Positions 1 to 13,100 of a stretch of DNA of 64,000 nt are shown piece after piece (within the stretch, counting starts at the first letter, position 1; the number at the start of each line of letters is the position of its first letter). This stretch comes from Turritopsis dohrnii (Eukaryota > Cnidaria > Hydrozoa > Anthoathecata > Oceaniidae), in NCBI GenBank assembly GCA_027922465.2, contig BQMF02000285.1, positions 62,001 to 126,000 on the forward strand, written 5' to 3'. The translations under genes and the position numbers were made by a program. The notes under the pieces are model-generated. The model was not told where the DNA came from and ran no database searches. It saw nothing but the letters and a program-made list of their open reading frames with translations.

Positions 1-2876
1 TAAATCTCATTTTCATTATCACATTTATAATTACTACGTGTCATCGGTTTCGCCATATTCATTAATGTCGTTAAGTGCTCTAATCCTGAATGACCGTGAC
101 TCAATGTTCTCATTATTTAGGTAGCTCTTATATTTACACCAATCCTTTGTTGTTACTCAACACATCTTTAGAAGTTTTAAAGTGTTTATCAAATCCACCA
201 TCATAACAAATTAAAAATAAACTTGCGCATAATTTTTTCTATCGGTTTCGGTCTCATTTAATGATTAAGTTGATGCAAAACATTTCGGGCAAAACAATTC
301 ATTGAATTAATTTGATAAAATTTCTAAGTCTATCATTCTATAGCCATTCAGTTTGTTTTCTTTTAATACTTGTAGTTTTTCAACCTTTCTGAAGGAAGCA
401 GTGTCCATATTTATATGATTTAATTGGGTATTCACAATATTGACATTGGTGTCGTCCCTTGTTATTGTTGGTCTGTCATCATGTTATCACTATATTGACA
501 GAATTTTCAACACCATTTCCATCATCCATATTTACGGTATTCACACTTTCTCGTTTACTCCTTCCATAAAACCTTTTTTTTTCTTATAGAATAACGGTGT
601 GTTGACATTTTGATACGATCTAGTTTCAATTACTCAAATACTTCAGTGCATTATGAGAATAATCTGGGAAAGGTTTTGAACTATTACTTTTAATAAGAGT
701 ATGGGAAAAACAAATTCGATTATTATCTGAAAAATGCGGAGAAATTGTCACTTTCTGGCAGTTTTTTACAAGAGTTTCCCGTTGCTAGGGGCGTTGCTAA
801 GGTATTTCAAATATACTCAGTGTCAGGAAAGAGTCAATATCTTGAAAACAGGGTGTTCTTTTTCAATGCGGTTTTCAGTGTTCGTTTTCTAATAGATTTC
901 TGCGAAGCTTCCGACAATTTTTGGAAAAACGAAAATTTTTGAAATTTTGAGGGGGCTTCCACCTTAAACAAGGTCGGATGTACTAACCAGGTCCAAAGAT
1001 GTTTTTTAAATAGAAATTCCGGAATGGTGTATAAATGTTGCTGAGGACGTATATATTCGTCTATGCAACGGAGAATATACATGAGTTCACGTACGAATGT
1101 ATGAGTAAGTAAGTAAGTGAGTAACGGGAGTTTTTAGTCCTTGGGCTTCCAGAGTATCAGTCGATGGGTAGATTTATTTACGAAGACCTTTCCCGAATTT
1201 TTTGTTTCTTTTTCTGTATAAACACTGCATTGAAAAAAGGAACGTGTACGTAACACAATATGATTATAAGACAAACAAAGTGCTTGAACTCGCAAATGTG
1301 ATTGTATTGCCTTTAAATGGCCTCTTATACTATAGTTGGCACTAACTAGCGGGACCTTTCAAGTTTTATTGATAATAATATGTATAGTCACCACTAAGTA
1401 ACATAGTAACTGAACTATTTAACGCATAGATCAGTGATAAATTTGAACCAAATTTCAAAAATCACAACAGTGCCTGGGTTAAGAGTTTTTAATTACAATT
1501 TGAACAAAAATCGATGTATAAAGATTGCCGAGAGGGTACAACCGTGCGCTAGTGGAAATGTCGAATGCCTGAAAGTCGGATTTTCATTTAACTAACTCGA
1601 GCGATTGGGTTAAAAGTGTACCGGCTTGTGTGAATGTACATGCATAAAAATATCTATAGACAGTTTTTTAAAGTTTAATTCACAAATATAAAAAGGAGTA
1701 GGAGACTGAAACAACAAGAAACATATAATAGGCACCTTTTAAAAACATATTCATATAAATTAAACCAGATAAAATAATCAAGATATAGTTTTCTGCTGAA
1801 TCGTCATACGGCCATTGACAGAATTCAATTTAAAACATGCTTGTTCCTTTCAATAAGCTCTTTCCCATATCTGTTCCAGTTCGGCAAAATACACAATTCA
1901 TATTTCGTAAAAACAAGAGAACGAGGTTTATTATGAACAATTTTAAATTTCTAGCGGGAGAAAGCAATACTTTAGCTGAATTAAGTCTTATTTATGTTTG
2001 TTTTAATTGAAGTTTTGAATGTGACAGTTTGTTGATGTTTTCCCAACCCCATTGCCTTGGTTCTGTTAGTGATATTCATTTACAATTGGGAGCAGATAGG
2101 CAACCATTGCGATCAAAATGAAATATTGGAAAACAACCCATTAGTTCAACAGCACTGCGGGACGTTTCCTCGCTCTTCAGCTTTTGGAACGAAAAAGCCA
2201 TTCACTCCACCATCGTTGTCGTTGTTGCCGGTTTTCTTGTTTCTAAGAGGAATAGATCACGTGTTAACAATCTCTGGAATCGGACCGTTACAAAACAAGA
2301 TCTGTTCTTCTAATAAGTTGTGTGAAACTTTTTATGGCCATATGCGAAACATACTTTTTAATTTGCTTCAGCATTTAAAAAACCAACTACACCATATAGA
2401 ACCTGCTTCCTGCCTTAAGAGCCACTAACGTATACGTTATAACGTTCTATTTTTGCATTTCATCGGCACATGAAATTACGACACCATCATACCATTTTTA
2501 CTTAGTATGTGCATGTATCAGTCTTACACAAAGGTATCTCAACAATGAAAAAGACTTCATCTTTTTACGATGATATTTAATCTTTGTATAGTGATACGTT
2601 ATGATTATATTATGGCATGACATCCCTTTATGTTGGTGTTAGTCTTTATACTACCGGGGAGAGTGGTGTTCGTGAGGGATTGCATAAATTTGCGGATAAC
2701 AAAAACAAAACTATAAAAACATGTCGCGTGTTCAAGATATCGCAAACAAAGTTTTGTCATCCGGCAAAATGGCTTCAAATATCTCAATAGGGTTATGTTG
2801 ATCTGTGACTGTGACCATAAAACACATTTGATCATCAAACAGTTTGATGAACTGATTAACATGTAAGAAAGAAAGC
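1..2876. other. Non-coding stretch, no supported gene
   Basis: AT-rich sequence in which I find no convincing gene. The longest open frame (2057-2428, +) has low-complexity composition, no recognisable domain and no splice context, so I do not call it. A fragment around 1186-1215 (CCTTTCCCGAATTTTTTG) matches the end of the small inverted-repeat element at 39846-40080, so at least one interspersed-repeat relic is present. A short GTAA-type microsatellite lies near 1100-1125. Confidence 0.5.
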
Positions 2877-2878
2877 AT

Positions 2879-5788
2879 ACCGAATTCTTTCTAACTAGAG
2901 CCCCTCTCCAGTAAGCGCCCTTCTCTAATAAGCGCCCCTTTCTAGTCAAAAATATTTGTATAAGCGCCCCTCTCCAATAAGCGCCCGAGCGCCTATTAGA
3001 GTGACTAAACATAACTCAGAAATTAATAAGCGCCCGGGCGGTAATAAGAACTTTGAACAAAAAGCGAAAATTCTGTAATAGAAACGGAAGACTACATTAT
3101 TGTGATGCCTAATTTTAAGTCTTAAGTACAAAATCTTATGTCGTTGCCATGAACAATGCAGTTGTTTTTACTCTTTTATGATAAAAAGCAATGCCTCATT
3201 CACAGCCAGCATGATTATTTCAAAGTGTTTTCTCCAATTAGCGTCCCTCTCTAATAAGCACCCTTTTGCGACTCAAGTCCTTTTATTCTCGTAAATATAG
3301 TGGTAAATATAGTAGCTGTTTTAACATTGTTTTTAACTGTTAGGTGCTTAACAATGAATACGTTTCGTCACACCACACAAAGAATCTGCATTATCCTAAC
3401 TATCGTGTATTTGTAAGGAAACAAATGCAGTAATCACAGCGACAAATGTTTAAACACCACAGTTATGAAAACTTTATTATTGGCAACCCTGAAGAAATGC
3501 TTCTTTTTTCATATCCACGTGATAGCCGCAAGCTGAAAGAACCTTTGTAATATCATGAATGCATTGGAACTAAAATGAACAGCAGCTGCAATTTTGATTT
3601 TACCATGATTGAACCGTTTACAACTGATTATGATCGCCAAACTCTGTGATGATCTTTGGTATATAATAACTCTATATTGGTGATCCGTAAAACATTTTGT
3701 ACAGCTTCCGGACATTCCCACCATTTTTTGCATTCACTTTCACATTTACTTTACACCTGACCCAGATGAAAACTACTATCTCAATCAATCTTAAGAACCT
3801 AAAACCATGAACACATCAAATTTAATGATTATGCACAACAGTCTTCAGTAAAATGTAAATGAGACACTTGTACGTTTTCTTCTTTTAGTAGATTTTTCCT
3901 CTTAAGGTTAACCAAGCTTTATTCAATCCTTCATCGCTAGAAAGTTTGTAAAATGAAATATTACCCCTGCATCTACATTTTGGGATCTTGTTGTACTTTG
4001 CAGTCCACAACAACACAGTAAGCCAAATAAGTAAGTACTCTTTCATTTAACTATTTCACGAGATAGGTGAATGTCAGTTTCCAATTTTGTTCTTAATCTT
4101 AATCATCATCATCCTCCGACTTTTCGTGTTGACGTTACACGGTGGTATAGAATTATTAGCTTACTGTGCTTTTTTTTCCCTTTTCAACGCATGGTGTACT
4201 GTAAGTGGAATGTTTTTTCGTATCTCTTTTCTAATTTATTACACTATGTTATTTAGGAAGTTCATATGCTAACATTGCGTAGACGTTTTTCATATTACTT
4301 TTGTGTTGTTTTAGTGAAATGAACGATAAGGATTTTGAAGCACAGCTTGAAATCTGAAATTTTGCCAACCATACATTTGATTTTTGTATATGTTTTTACT
4401 CGAAATCTTTCATTCAATAAATTTTATTCATGCACTGATTATTGGCGGATCTTGCCTTAAACAGATCTAAATTGTATTTCTGTGTATGTAAGAAAGCCAT
4501 ATTTACAAATTGTCGTTCTTCGTGTTTTTCTTCTTTAGCTGTCCTCCAAACCTAGTGTGATCATGATCAATAAAACCTCTATATTTTTTCTTGTTTTTTA
4601 TGTAAACTTTGGCTATTTTTAGTTTTGAATCAATGTTTGAAACAGAGATTTCTAATAGATTTTTTTGAAAAAGTTTGTTTTTTTTCTTTTGGTTCTTACA
4701 AAATTTCTTTAACAAATCTTATTTTGATTATAAAATACGCATCCATGGTTTCAGTTCACACATTTCTTTTGTTTGTAGCAAATACTTTCTGATATTACTT
4801 CTGATCAAATCTGATCTCCCATTTAAAAATGACCATGCTCACAATTCTTCTTGTTTTTATTGTGTTTATACAATGTTATCAAAAGTTTAAATGTATATAT
4901 TTGTTACTGTGAAAAGTTTTACAAAAACATTCATCTTAATTTTTTGATCTCCCTTCACCCTTGTTCTTTCAAAACAATAGAAATGACGTCATTAAACATT
5001 GCTTGTTCTTTAAATGACCGTTGGCCGATTACATAGTTTTTCAATTATCGAGTTTGTCCTGAAGTTCAATTGTTGCCATCATGTCAACTCTTTGAATGAA
5101 GGGAGTTATTTTATGCCTGTTTCGATGCATAAAATGCTACAAGTGCTATGACTGGTGACATCGAAACGTTAGCTTGAAAATGAGACAGCAACAGCCTCTA
5201 TAAACATAATATTATTTGGTATATCGAGTTAAGAATCCAAATGATAAATGGAATCATAAAAGTATTCTGAAAATAGCGTTTTAATCGGATTAAATAATTC
5301 ATTACTTCATTATTAAAGTATCCTAGAAAAAACTTAATTGATCAATTTATTATCTTTGATTTCAAACTTAAGCATTATGTGAATTGTCAGCTTGTTTGTG
5401 TAATGAAGTTAAAATAAAGATGGTGCATTGATTTACGTGATGTGTATGGTAGTTAAGAATCCTTTCGAACTGTGGGAGAACATAAATCAATAAGAATATA
5501 TAGATAGACTTCTGTACAGACGTTTTACAACTGATATTCATGATGCCATATTCAGTTATAAAACAGTAATTCACATGTTTCTTTTCGCTTTCATTCGGAC
5601 GCCTTTGGAAACTCCATAAAATGTTTCTATATAAAGGGCGTTTACAGAAACGTGGCCTTGTATTCAATTCGCTGTCTGGAAGTTCAACTTGAAGAGGCCG
5701 CTTATTAGAGAGGGACACTTATTAGAGAGGGGTGGTCATTAGAGAGGGGCGCGTATTGGGGTGGGCTCTAATTAGAGAAAATACGGTT
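2879..5788. mobile_element. Old DNA transposon with degenerate TIRs and TAAGCGCC subterminal repeats
   Basis: The left end (about 2879-2960) reads ACCGAATTCTTTCTAACTAG followed by AGCCCC. The reverse complement of the right end (about 5700-5788) reads ACCGTATTTTCTCTAATTAG followed by AGCCC. The two therefore look like diverged terminal inverted repeats. Just inside both ends are repeated units of the type CTCTCTAATAAGCGCCCC, with copies near 2900-3055, 3236-3275 and (inverted) 5695-5760. Related fragments occur at about 41325-41405 and 41640-41700. The interior has no recognisable transposase. Family and exact ends are uncertain, and two separate insertions of the same repeat would give a similar picture. 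Confidence 0.45.
5140..5300. repeat. Dispersed duplicate of 57390-57540
   Basis: This segment (containing GTTAGCTTGAAAATGAGAC and ATATCGAGTTAAGAATC) aligns in the same orientation with about 57390-57540, with scattered substitutions and small indels. Here it sits about 1 kb upstream of the candidate promoter of gene 1, so it may be part of a duplicated receptor-gene upstream region. It could also be an ordinary interspersed repeat. Confidence 0.6.
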
Positions 5789-6237
5789 TACTTAATACTA
5801 TTTAATGAGTCACGCCATTGTAATAAAACAGGAAAAAACAATGCAAAGTCAGCTAATTATTGAATGCTATTGTGTATCAGCTACGAAGTTGAGGATGTTT
5901 ATGATAATGAACATAATTGAAAACTGAATTTTGCCTATTCTGTGAAGCTACTATAACTCCTAGCTCGCTTACGATCTCTGTAGGAATAACAATGTGTATT
6001 CAGCTCCTTTTCAAATAGTTTGACCTTTTTCTACTTTTCACATACCCATGGCATGTACTGCAGGAGGAATTAATCATTTGCTATTTTAATGTAAAAAGCT
6101 TTTTGTGCTTTAGTACATCATTAAATAACCTCTTTAATTAGTCGTAACTGAAAGCTGCTGATAATGAAATAGAAAAGTATTATCCCAGAACTAAATCCTT
6201 TACTTTTGCTCAACTAGGAAATTTAAAAGCAAATGTC

Positions 6238-6289
6238 TATAAAATGTCTATTAAGTGGTATCTCCATCAGTCATCTGCAAACTTGCAAG
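6238..6289 (+). promoter_or_regulatory. Candidate TATA/Inr promoter and first exon of gene 1
   Basis: TATAAAA at 6238-6244 lies 31 nt before the A of a TCAGT initiator-like motif at 6267-6271. The following sequence, CATCTGCAAACTTGCAAG, ends at 6289 directly before a splice-donor-like GTAAAA. The same arrangement, with recognisably related flanking sequence, occurs at 44802-44850 upstream of gene 2. I infer that this is the promoter and short 5' UTR exon spliced to the acceptor at 21626-21627. The 15.3-kb gap includes about 11 kb of transposon insertions. RNA evidence is needed. The alternative is a shared interspersed repeat. Confidence 0.4.
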
Positions 6290-7845
6290 GTAAAACCATA
6301 CTGAAAAGACCATCAGAAAAGGTATGATTTTGATCGTGTTTCTTAACTATAAGCACCAACTCTAGGACAGGACAGGACTTCCGTAATAGCGGTGTAAATA
6401 TTGTATCTTTGTATGTAATTTTACGACTGAGGAACTATCCTGTATAAATATTACATAATAATATAAATAATAACTATTTCCTAATCCAAGTCTGTTAAAT
6501 GATTTATACTTCATTATTTACTTAAAATACTTTTTGCATAGTAATTGAAACTGTTACATTGCGTTCATCCAAAGTGGCACTGGATTTATCATTTATCGAA
6601 TAAATCAAGTTAAACGTCTTACATTCATGCAGGTTTATCAACCCTACCTATATATACTTTGAGATACCATATCTTCATGTTTTGATAACTTAATCCAATC
6701 TTTCTGCAGGAAAACCGGCAAAACGTACATTTAATCGAATTGTAGTTTAAAATTTTTTGAAGTTGCTAAGACACTAATTGGGACCCTCAATACATTTTAC
6801 TAAGACTTTCATCACTGCCAATGTGTATAAGATTTTTATAGAAGACTTTTTAATCATTTCCTTACCATTTCCATTTTTTGCTGCCTGCATAACAACATGC
6901 CCGCATGGTTGTAATTTTGCTTGTGAGAGCTTGGACGTTAGTCTATGTGAAAAAGGCCAATTACAAACATTGTGTGTTTAGTTGTAAGTACTCTGATTTC
7001 AATAATGTAGTGGCAAAGCAGATGAAAGTAAGCCAATAAAACCGAAATGCCTTTATACGAAGATTCTGACAATTATGAATATAATACTATCAATCAAAGA
7101 TCTTTTATAGATTTATGAAATACGATTTACAAATTAAAAATAATGAGCTATTATATAAGTCAGTGTTTTTTTCACTTGGAAAAAAGTGGTTCTGTAAAAT
7201 TACAAAAAATAGTAATTTTGTTTATAAAGTAGTCCATTTTCAAAATTTTGGAGAAAAAACTTCAAGAGAGATGTATTTTTTCATTTTGCAAATAATAAGG
7301 TTTCCAGGAGCTGAGAAGGAAGGGATATTCCAGGAATTGTTATTTCTTAAGTGGCTATTTCAACTCTTAAAAAGTTAAATTCTGAAATACAACTTCCAAT
7401 AGCACTTTTGGATGAATTACTCCTTTATAAATTTGGCACGAAAAGTCAAAAACATAACACAGTTGAACTGCAAATGTAGTCAAAAGACCTTTGATAGTGG
7501 TGTAAAAAGTAATTCTATGATAGGAAGTTCTTAGAAAACATAATTTCAGAAAGAGAAGAACTTAGATTAAGTTTGTTAAAATTAAATTACTACACAGTCA
7601 CACAAAGGTAAACAAATAAGCAACCAACAAACTTGAGTTGCTAATGGATCCCATACAAGTTTAAAAGTTTATGCGACATCATTGATAGCCAAAGCTATAG
7701 AAAGTATGTACAAACATTATAGTTATGATTATTCGGGCCAAAGGAAAACGTATCAAGTATTGGAAGGCAGCAGAGATCAACTTACACATGTTACATCAAC
7801 TTCAAAAAACAACAAATCCATAGCTTTTTATGAAAAGCATTGTGT

Positions 7846-7935
7846 AACGTGTGTAACGTGTCAAATTCTCTATAGATTTCTTAGAACATTAAATGTAGCG
7901 TGTGTGTAACGTGTGCGTAACGTGTGTGTAACATG
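7846..7935. repeat. GTGTAACGT short tandem repeat patch
   Basis: Repeated GTGTGTAACGTGT units occur twice at about 7846-7861 and again at about 7900-7935, separated by unrelated sequence. One more unit (TGTGTAACGTGT) occurs near 8152, inside the neighbouring palindromic element. The interval is short and has no coding meaning. Confidence 0.6.
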
Positions 7936-8061
7936 TACAATGATATCGCTAAGTTAAAAATTACTTAATATATTTCTCTCACAAGAACAAGGGCTGCAAA
8001 ATGGACAGTTTCACATCGTGAATCATGTAAATCTTTATTATTAAAATATACAGCCATGATA

Positions 8062-8213
8062 AATATGGAAAAAAGAAAAACAAACTTGTTTATAAAAACA
8101 TTTTGTTTGTAAAAGGAAGCTTTTCGTTCTATAAGAACATCATCATGTACCTTGTGTAACGTGTTTTTATTACGTTTTTATAAACAAGTGTGTTTTTCTT
8201 TTTTCCATATGTA
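8062..8213. repeat. Palindromic MITE-like element
   Basis: The left arm (ATGGAAAAAAGAAAAACAAA, then CTTGTTTATAAAAA) and the right arm (TTTTTATAAACAAG, then TGTGTTTTTCTTTTTTCCAT) are inverted copies of about 35 bp each around a 75-bp centre. This fits a short fold-back element. No target-site duplication could be fixed because the flanks are AT-rich. Confidence 0.55.
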
Positions 8214-9532
8214 AAACTTTGCTTATGTCTGCTGCGACACACATTCTTTTTTAACAGTGAATAAACTAACATCAGCTGGCAGCTTGGGTATTTGACGAAT
8301 AAGAGGATACTTATTTTTTCAGTTAGTCTGGGTAGATTTCCCCTTTTTGTGGCACCTTCTGTGAGTTGCCAGACAGAATAGGTAGCCTTCTTAGCATGTC
8401 AATAAGTACTTGATGACGAGTACATTTGGTACATTTTGCAAAATTTCTTTCTGATATGTTCATCTCCTAATGCAGATACCTTAAAATGTACAGGCACTTT
8501 AAAGGAGGCTTTCTATATCCTGTCTTCCTTCCAAAGGGGGGATATCAAACTGCTAACTTTCTTTGTTTTAAATTGAAAGAAAAGGGTTCTTTCAAGAAAG
8601 AGAGTGTTTCCGGGAAAGAGAGATACGGAAATTACGTCTATATGATCGAAACAAGTTAGTTATATGAAGAACTGTTTAGGTTTTCCAACAAAAAGAAGAT
8701 ACATATGGTGCAAAGCCAAACCATCACAACTAAGTCCGCCATAATGGATATTTGGAAAAACTGTTCATCAATGCAATTTTAATATCAATGTTAATTTACA
8801 GAAACAAAAAATCCAAGGCCTAATCACACACGGTTTCAGTTTGAAATTTTCAAACAACCTTCCACGAAATATATTGGGAAAACTTAAAATAATGGTTTTA
8901 AAAGGGTTATGTTGAAAGATAACAGAATGTTTCTGGGGTGAAGAAAAGCAGTTGGGGGCCTAGCAGCACTTTATACAACATTAAGATGAGGGAGAAGGCG
9001 GTTTTCACAAATTTTTTGTGGGGGCTTGTAGAATAAACTAATAACAAAAAAATAAAACAAATTGAAGTTTTTCATCAAATTGATAATAATCTGAGCCAAC
9101 GATGATGTACGATTCCTAAGTTACAGTCCCATAGAAAGAAAGAAAGCTCCATTTTATGTCCAACTTCATATAAATGAAAAAGATAAGAATTTGATGAATA
9201 TCATTTCGGTGATTGAGCGACTGTTTATTATCCACAAAGCGCTAAAACAAACTAAAAATTGATTGGCTCTCTCATTGAGATAATCTCACAAGAAAACTGC
9301 TGACACTTTTTTCTGGATCTTGCGATAGTTCGTTAGCTTTAAATAAAAAACAAATAGTTGCCTTTCATTTTTTTAAGATTGTCATCTGTTTCTGCTTTTT
9401 TTTGTTTTTTGTTTTATTTGACAAGGTTCAAATCCTATAGAACTATAAACAGCATTTTCTTTGCACACGTGCATGTTGAAACCAATAATTACGGCAGCAG
9501 CGATAGCGAATACCGTATTAAAACACCCGTGG

Positions 9533-9571
9533 ACTCCTACTCCTACTCCTAATCCTACTCCTACTCCTCCG
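9533..9571. repeat. CTCCTA hexanucleotide microsatellite
   Basis: About six units of CTCCTA/CTCCTN. It makes the overlapping open frame at 9461-9808 read as a Thr-Pro stretch, which is why I do not treat that frame as a gene. Confidence 0.8.
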
Positions 9572-9780
9572 GCCGAAATGGCAATTAGTCTGCGATTAAG
9601 AGTCCGCGAGACTCCGCTAATAACACGTAATCCAAATTCTAATGAAGGAACGCAGCCTTCGAAAGGTTTTACATATCAAACATTTAAAAAGACGTTTCTT
9701 TTGATGTTATATGAAATAATTCATGAAAGAATGAATCTGAATATAAATCAAATAGGTCTGCATAAAAATGGAAGTTTTAG

Positions 9781-9893
9781 TGTGACGGAAAGACAATCAT
9801 TTTTGTAAATAGCTGGGTAAGCGAGGCCCGTATTTAAATCTGCAACTTATGATAATATAACAGAACACAAAAAGAAACGATAGTTCTCGCACA
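9781..9893 (+). repeat. 5' LTR, 113 bp
   Basis: Starts TGTGACGGAAAG and ends TTCTCGCACA, with the usual TG...CA termini. It matches the 3' LTR base for base by eye. At 113 bp it is very short for this superfamily. I see no clear TATA box or polyadenylation signal inside it. Confidence 0.92.
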
Positions 9894-10146
9894 TGGTCCA
9901 CCGAACGGATTAGTAAACAAAAAATTGTGAAGAAAAAAACGTAGTGAAGTGAAAGTGCTCACAAGAAAAAATACATTTATATTTTGATATTTGTTTGGAA
10001 TATTGTTGTTGGATTTTTGCTATGTAGTTGTGGTTGTTTTTTGGTTGTTGGAAGAAGTTTAGATAAAAATAATAAAGATAAAGAAAAAAAAAAAAAAAAC
10101 ATCAAAAACTTAGAAAAACAAAATAAAAAATAATAAAAGTTAGAAA

Positions 10147-13100
10147 ATGGCTGATGCTAAAAATAAAAAAAGACAGCGTGGAGGTTTGGTTACGTATATT
10201 AATAAAATCTTTGAAAATGACGTTCAAAGTTTAATGGAAGATGGAGATTTTGATGGACACAAATTGTATATATTGGAGGCACAGAAGAATATGTTAGAAA
10301 AGAAATTTGATTTAATTGTTGGCTTAAACCAAGAAATAGCAAATGAAGTTGAAGATGATGGTGAATATGAGAAAGAACTACACCAAGGTATGGATATCGA
10401 ATTAAAAATACAAACGCAGATACAAAAGTTAAAGGTTTTTTTAAAAAACAAACAGTCCAGTAGTCATAATTCCGAAAATTCGATCGATTTGACAAATTCG
10501 ATTAGTTCACAAAATTTTAATTCTCAGAAAAGCGTAAAACTGCCTACTTATAAAATAAAACCGTTTGAAGGCAATCCGAGTGATTTTCAAACTTTCATGG
10601 AGTCATTTGAAGCGATTATTGACACTAACAAGAGTATGCCTAACGTTCAAAAAATGAGTTATCTGTTGAGTTTCTTAGAAGGAGAAGCCGAGAATTGTGT
10701 AAAAGGACTAAGGCTGAATAATGAAAATTACACGAAAGCTTTAGATATGCTGAAGGACAGGTTTGGAAATCCTCAAATTCTTATTTCACATCATATGAAC
10801 AAAATTTTGGAATGCGACTCTGTCAGATCAGAAAAAGATGTTAAAAACCTGAGAAAACTTTATGACACCATAGAAATCCAATTAAGAAATTTGGAAAGCT
10901 TAAAAATGAATTCGAATGAATATGGAGCTATGTTGCTTCCAGTGTTAATGAACAAATTACCCGATGAAGTAAAATTGATTTTATCCAGAGAAAAAGATTG
11001 GACATTAAAAAATGTCTTAGAAAAATTGAAACTAGAAATTGAAGCCAGAGAAAAAGTTAAAGGCATTGCATGTGAGGAAGATTTAGAAAGTTCCTCGACA
11101 TTTTTAGCACAAAATAACATTCCTCAGACGAAAAAACGTAACTTTCAATATGGATGTGTTTTCTGTACAAAAACTAATCATAAATCGTTTCAATGCAATT
11201 TGATATCAAAACCAAGTTCGAGAAAAGACTTCTTGTTCAAAGAAAAAAGGTGTTTTCTGTGTTTAAAACAAGGACACATTGTGAAAGAATGCACCTCAAA
11301 AAACTCTTGCTATTCATGTAAAGGGCGCCATCACTCGAGTATCTGTCTCGGGAAAAAACAAGAACAACAGCCACTGAAACAAACACAAGATCCATCGACT
11401 GTAACGAACTGTGCGACTTCCGAATTTACGGTTTTATTACAAACAGCAAAAGCTAGAGTAAATGATCTTGACAAGTGTAATAGTGAAATGGCTAGATTAT
11501 TTTTCGACAGTGGCAGCCAAATGTCTTATGTGACCCCGAAGCTTAAAGAAAAGCTTAAGTTGAAAACAGTGGGAAAAAGAGAAATGTGTTTAAAAACTTT
11601 TGGAGGTGCCCGACAAACGAAAGTGCTAGATATTGTTGAATTTACTGTTGAAACTAACAAGGGACCGGTTAAAGTAAAAGCATTTGTTTCCGAGATTAGC
11701 TACCCATTGAAAGGTCAAAATACAAAATTTGCTAAAGAACAGTTCCCTCATTTGAAGCATCTTCGTTTAGCCGACTACAATGATACTGAATTAATCGAGA
11801 TCGATATTCTTGTAGGATCAAATTTTTATTGGGACTTCATAGACGGTAAAAACATCGTTAAAGGAAAACAGGGAGAGCCAGTAGCTGTATCTTCGAATTT
11901 AGGATTCATCTTAAATGGTAACATGACTCAAGTTGGAAGCCAAACCGAATGTTTGACAACTCATGTTCTAAAAGTTGCAATGGATGAAAAAACCGATCTG
12001 GATAAGATTACGGAAAAATTTTGGGACTTAGAAACTATGGGAATAAAAAACAACGAAAATGATGAGAAAAAAGAAAATATGATTTTAAAAGAATTTAAAG
12101 AGAGTGTTGAATTTAATAATGAAACTAAAAGATATAAAGTGAAACTACCGGAAAAACAGGAACATGCAGTTATCGAAGATAATTATAAAACCTGTACGAA
12201 TAGATTAAAGAGCATTTGGAAAACATTCTCTAACAATAGAGTATTATTTTCAAGATATAACGAGATTATAAACGAACAATTGGAAAATAAAGTTATTGAA
12301 AAAGCGCCAGCTGAACATTTGATTGGCACAACCCATTACTTACCGCACAAACCTGTTGTTGACGAAAATAGATCGACAACAAAGATAAGAATGGTTTATG
12401 ACGCATCTTCAAAAGGATGTGTCTCTTTGAATGAAAAGATGTCAACAGCCGATTATACAGGTATAGTTGACCAAAATGTTGTTAGTGATGATAATGTTAA
12501 AGCAAACGAAGATAAGTCAACACCCGACTTTACTGGCGTGATTGACATAGAAAGATTTAGTGATGTTAATAAATTGTTAAGGGTAACTGCATTAGTTGTC
12601 AACTTTGTTGATAAACTAAAAGAAAAGGTTAGAAATAAAAAGAAAAAACAAGAAGAAAAAGAAGAAATAAAAATTAATAAAACTAATAAGAGGCAAACGG
12701 CCGAAGAACAACATGGTAACCAATGGCATCAATTAATGGAGGCAAACAACGGTATAACATGGAAATTTAACTTACAGAAAGCTCCCTGGCAAGGGGGAGT
12801 GTTTGAAAGGTTGATTAAATCGGTGAAGAAGTGCTTAAATAAAGTGATGAACAAAAGACTGAAATATGACGAAATGTTAACTTTAATTAAAGAAGTAGAA
12901 TTGATAATTAATAACCGTCCATTAACCTTTTGTTATGATGATGAAGTTGTGTTAACGCCGAACAATTTGATTTACGGTAAACGAATCAATCGTAACGTTG
13001 TAAAGAATGAATTGAGAGAAAGCGAAACTGAAATCAACATTCAAGTGCAATCCGTTGATCGTATAATAGATCATTTCTGGAAGAGATGGTCTCGTGAATA

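Larger units (their letters stand above)
6290..9775. other. Gene-free stretch, proposed first intron of gene 1
   Basis: No convincing gene. Open frames at 6778-6981, 7115-7378, 7682-7909 and 9358-9808 have biased composition and no domain I recognise. The stretch contains the small satellite at 7846-7935, a palindromic MITE-like repeat at 8062-8213, and a CCTACT-type microsatellite at about 9533-9571. Confidence 0.5.

Noticed and set aside
2057..2428. 123-codon open frame as a gene
   Set aside because: No domain, no splice or promoter context, and ordinary composition for AT-rich intergenic DNA. An open frame of this size is expected occasionally in 64 kb.
9461..9808. 115-codon frame with a Thr-Pro repeat
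   Set aside because: The Thr-Pro stretch comes from a CTCCTA microsatellite, and the frame ends inside the 5' LTR of the BEL element.
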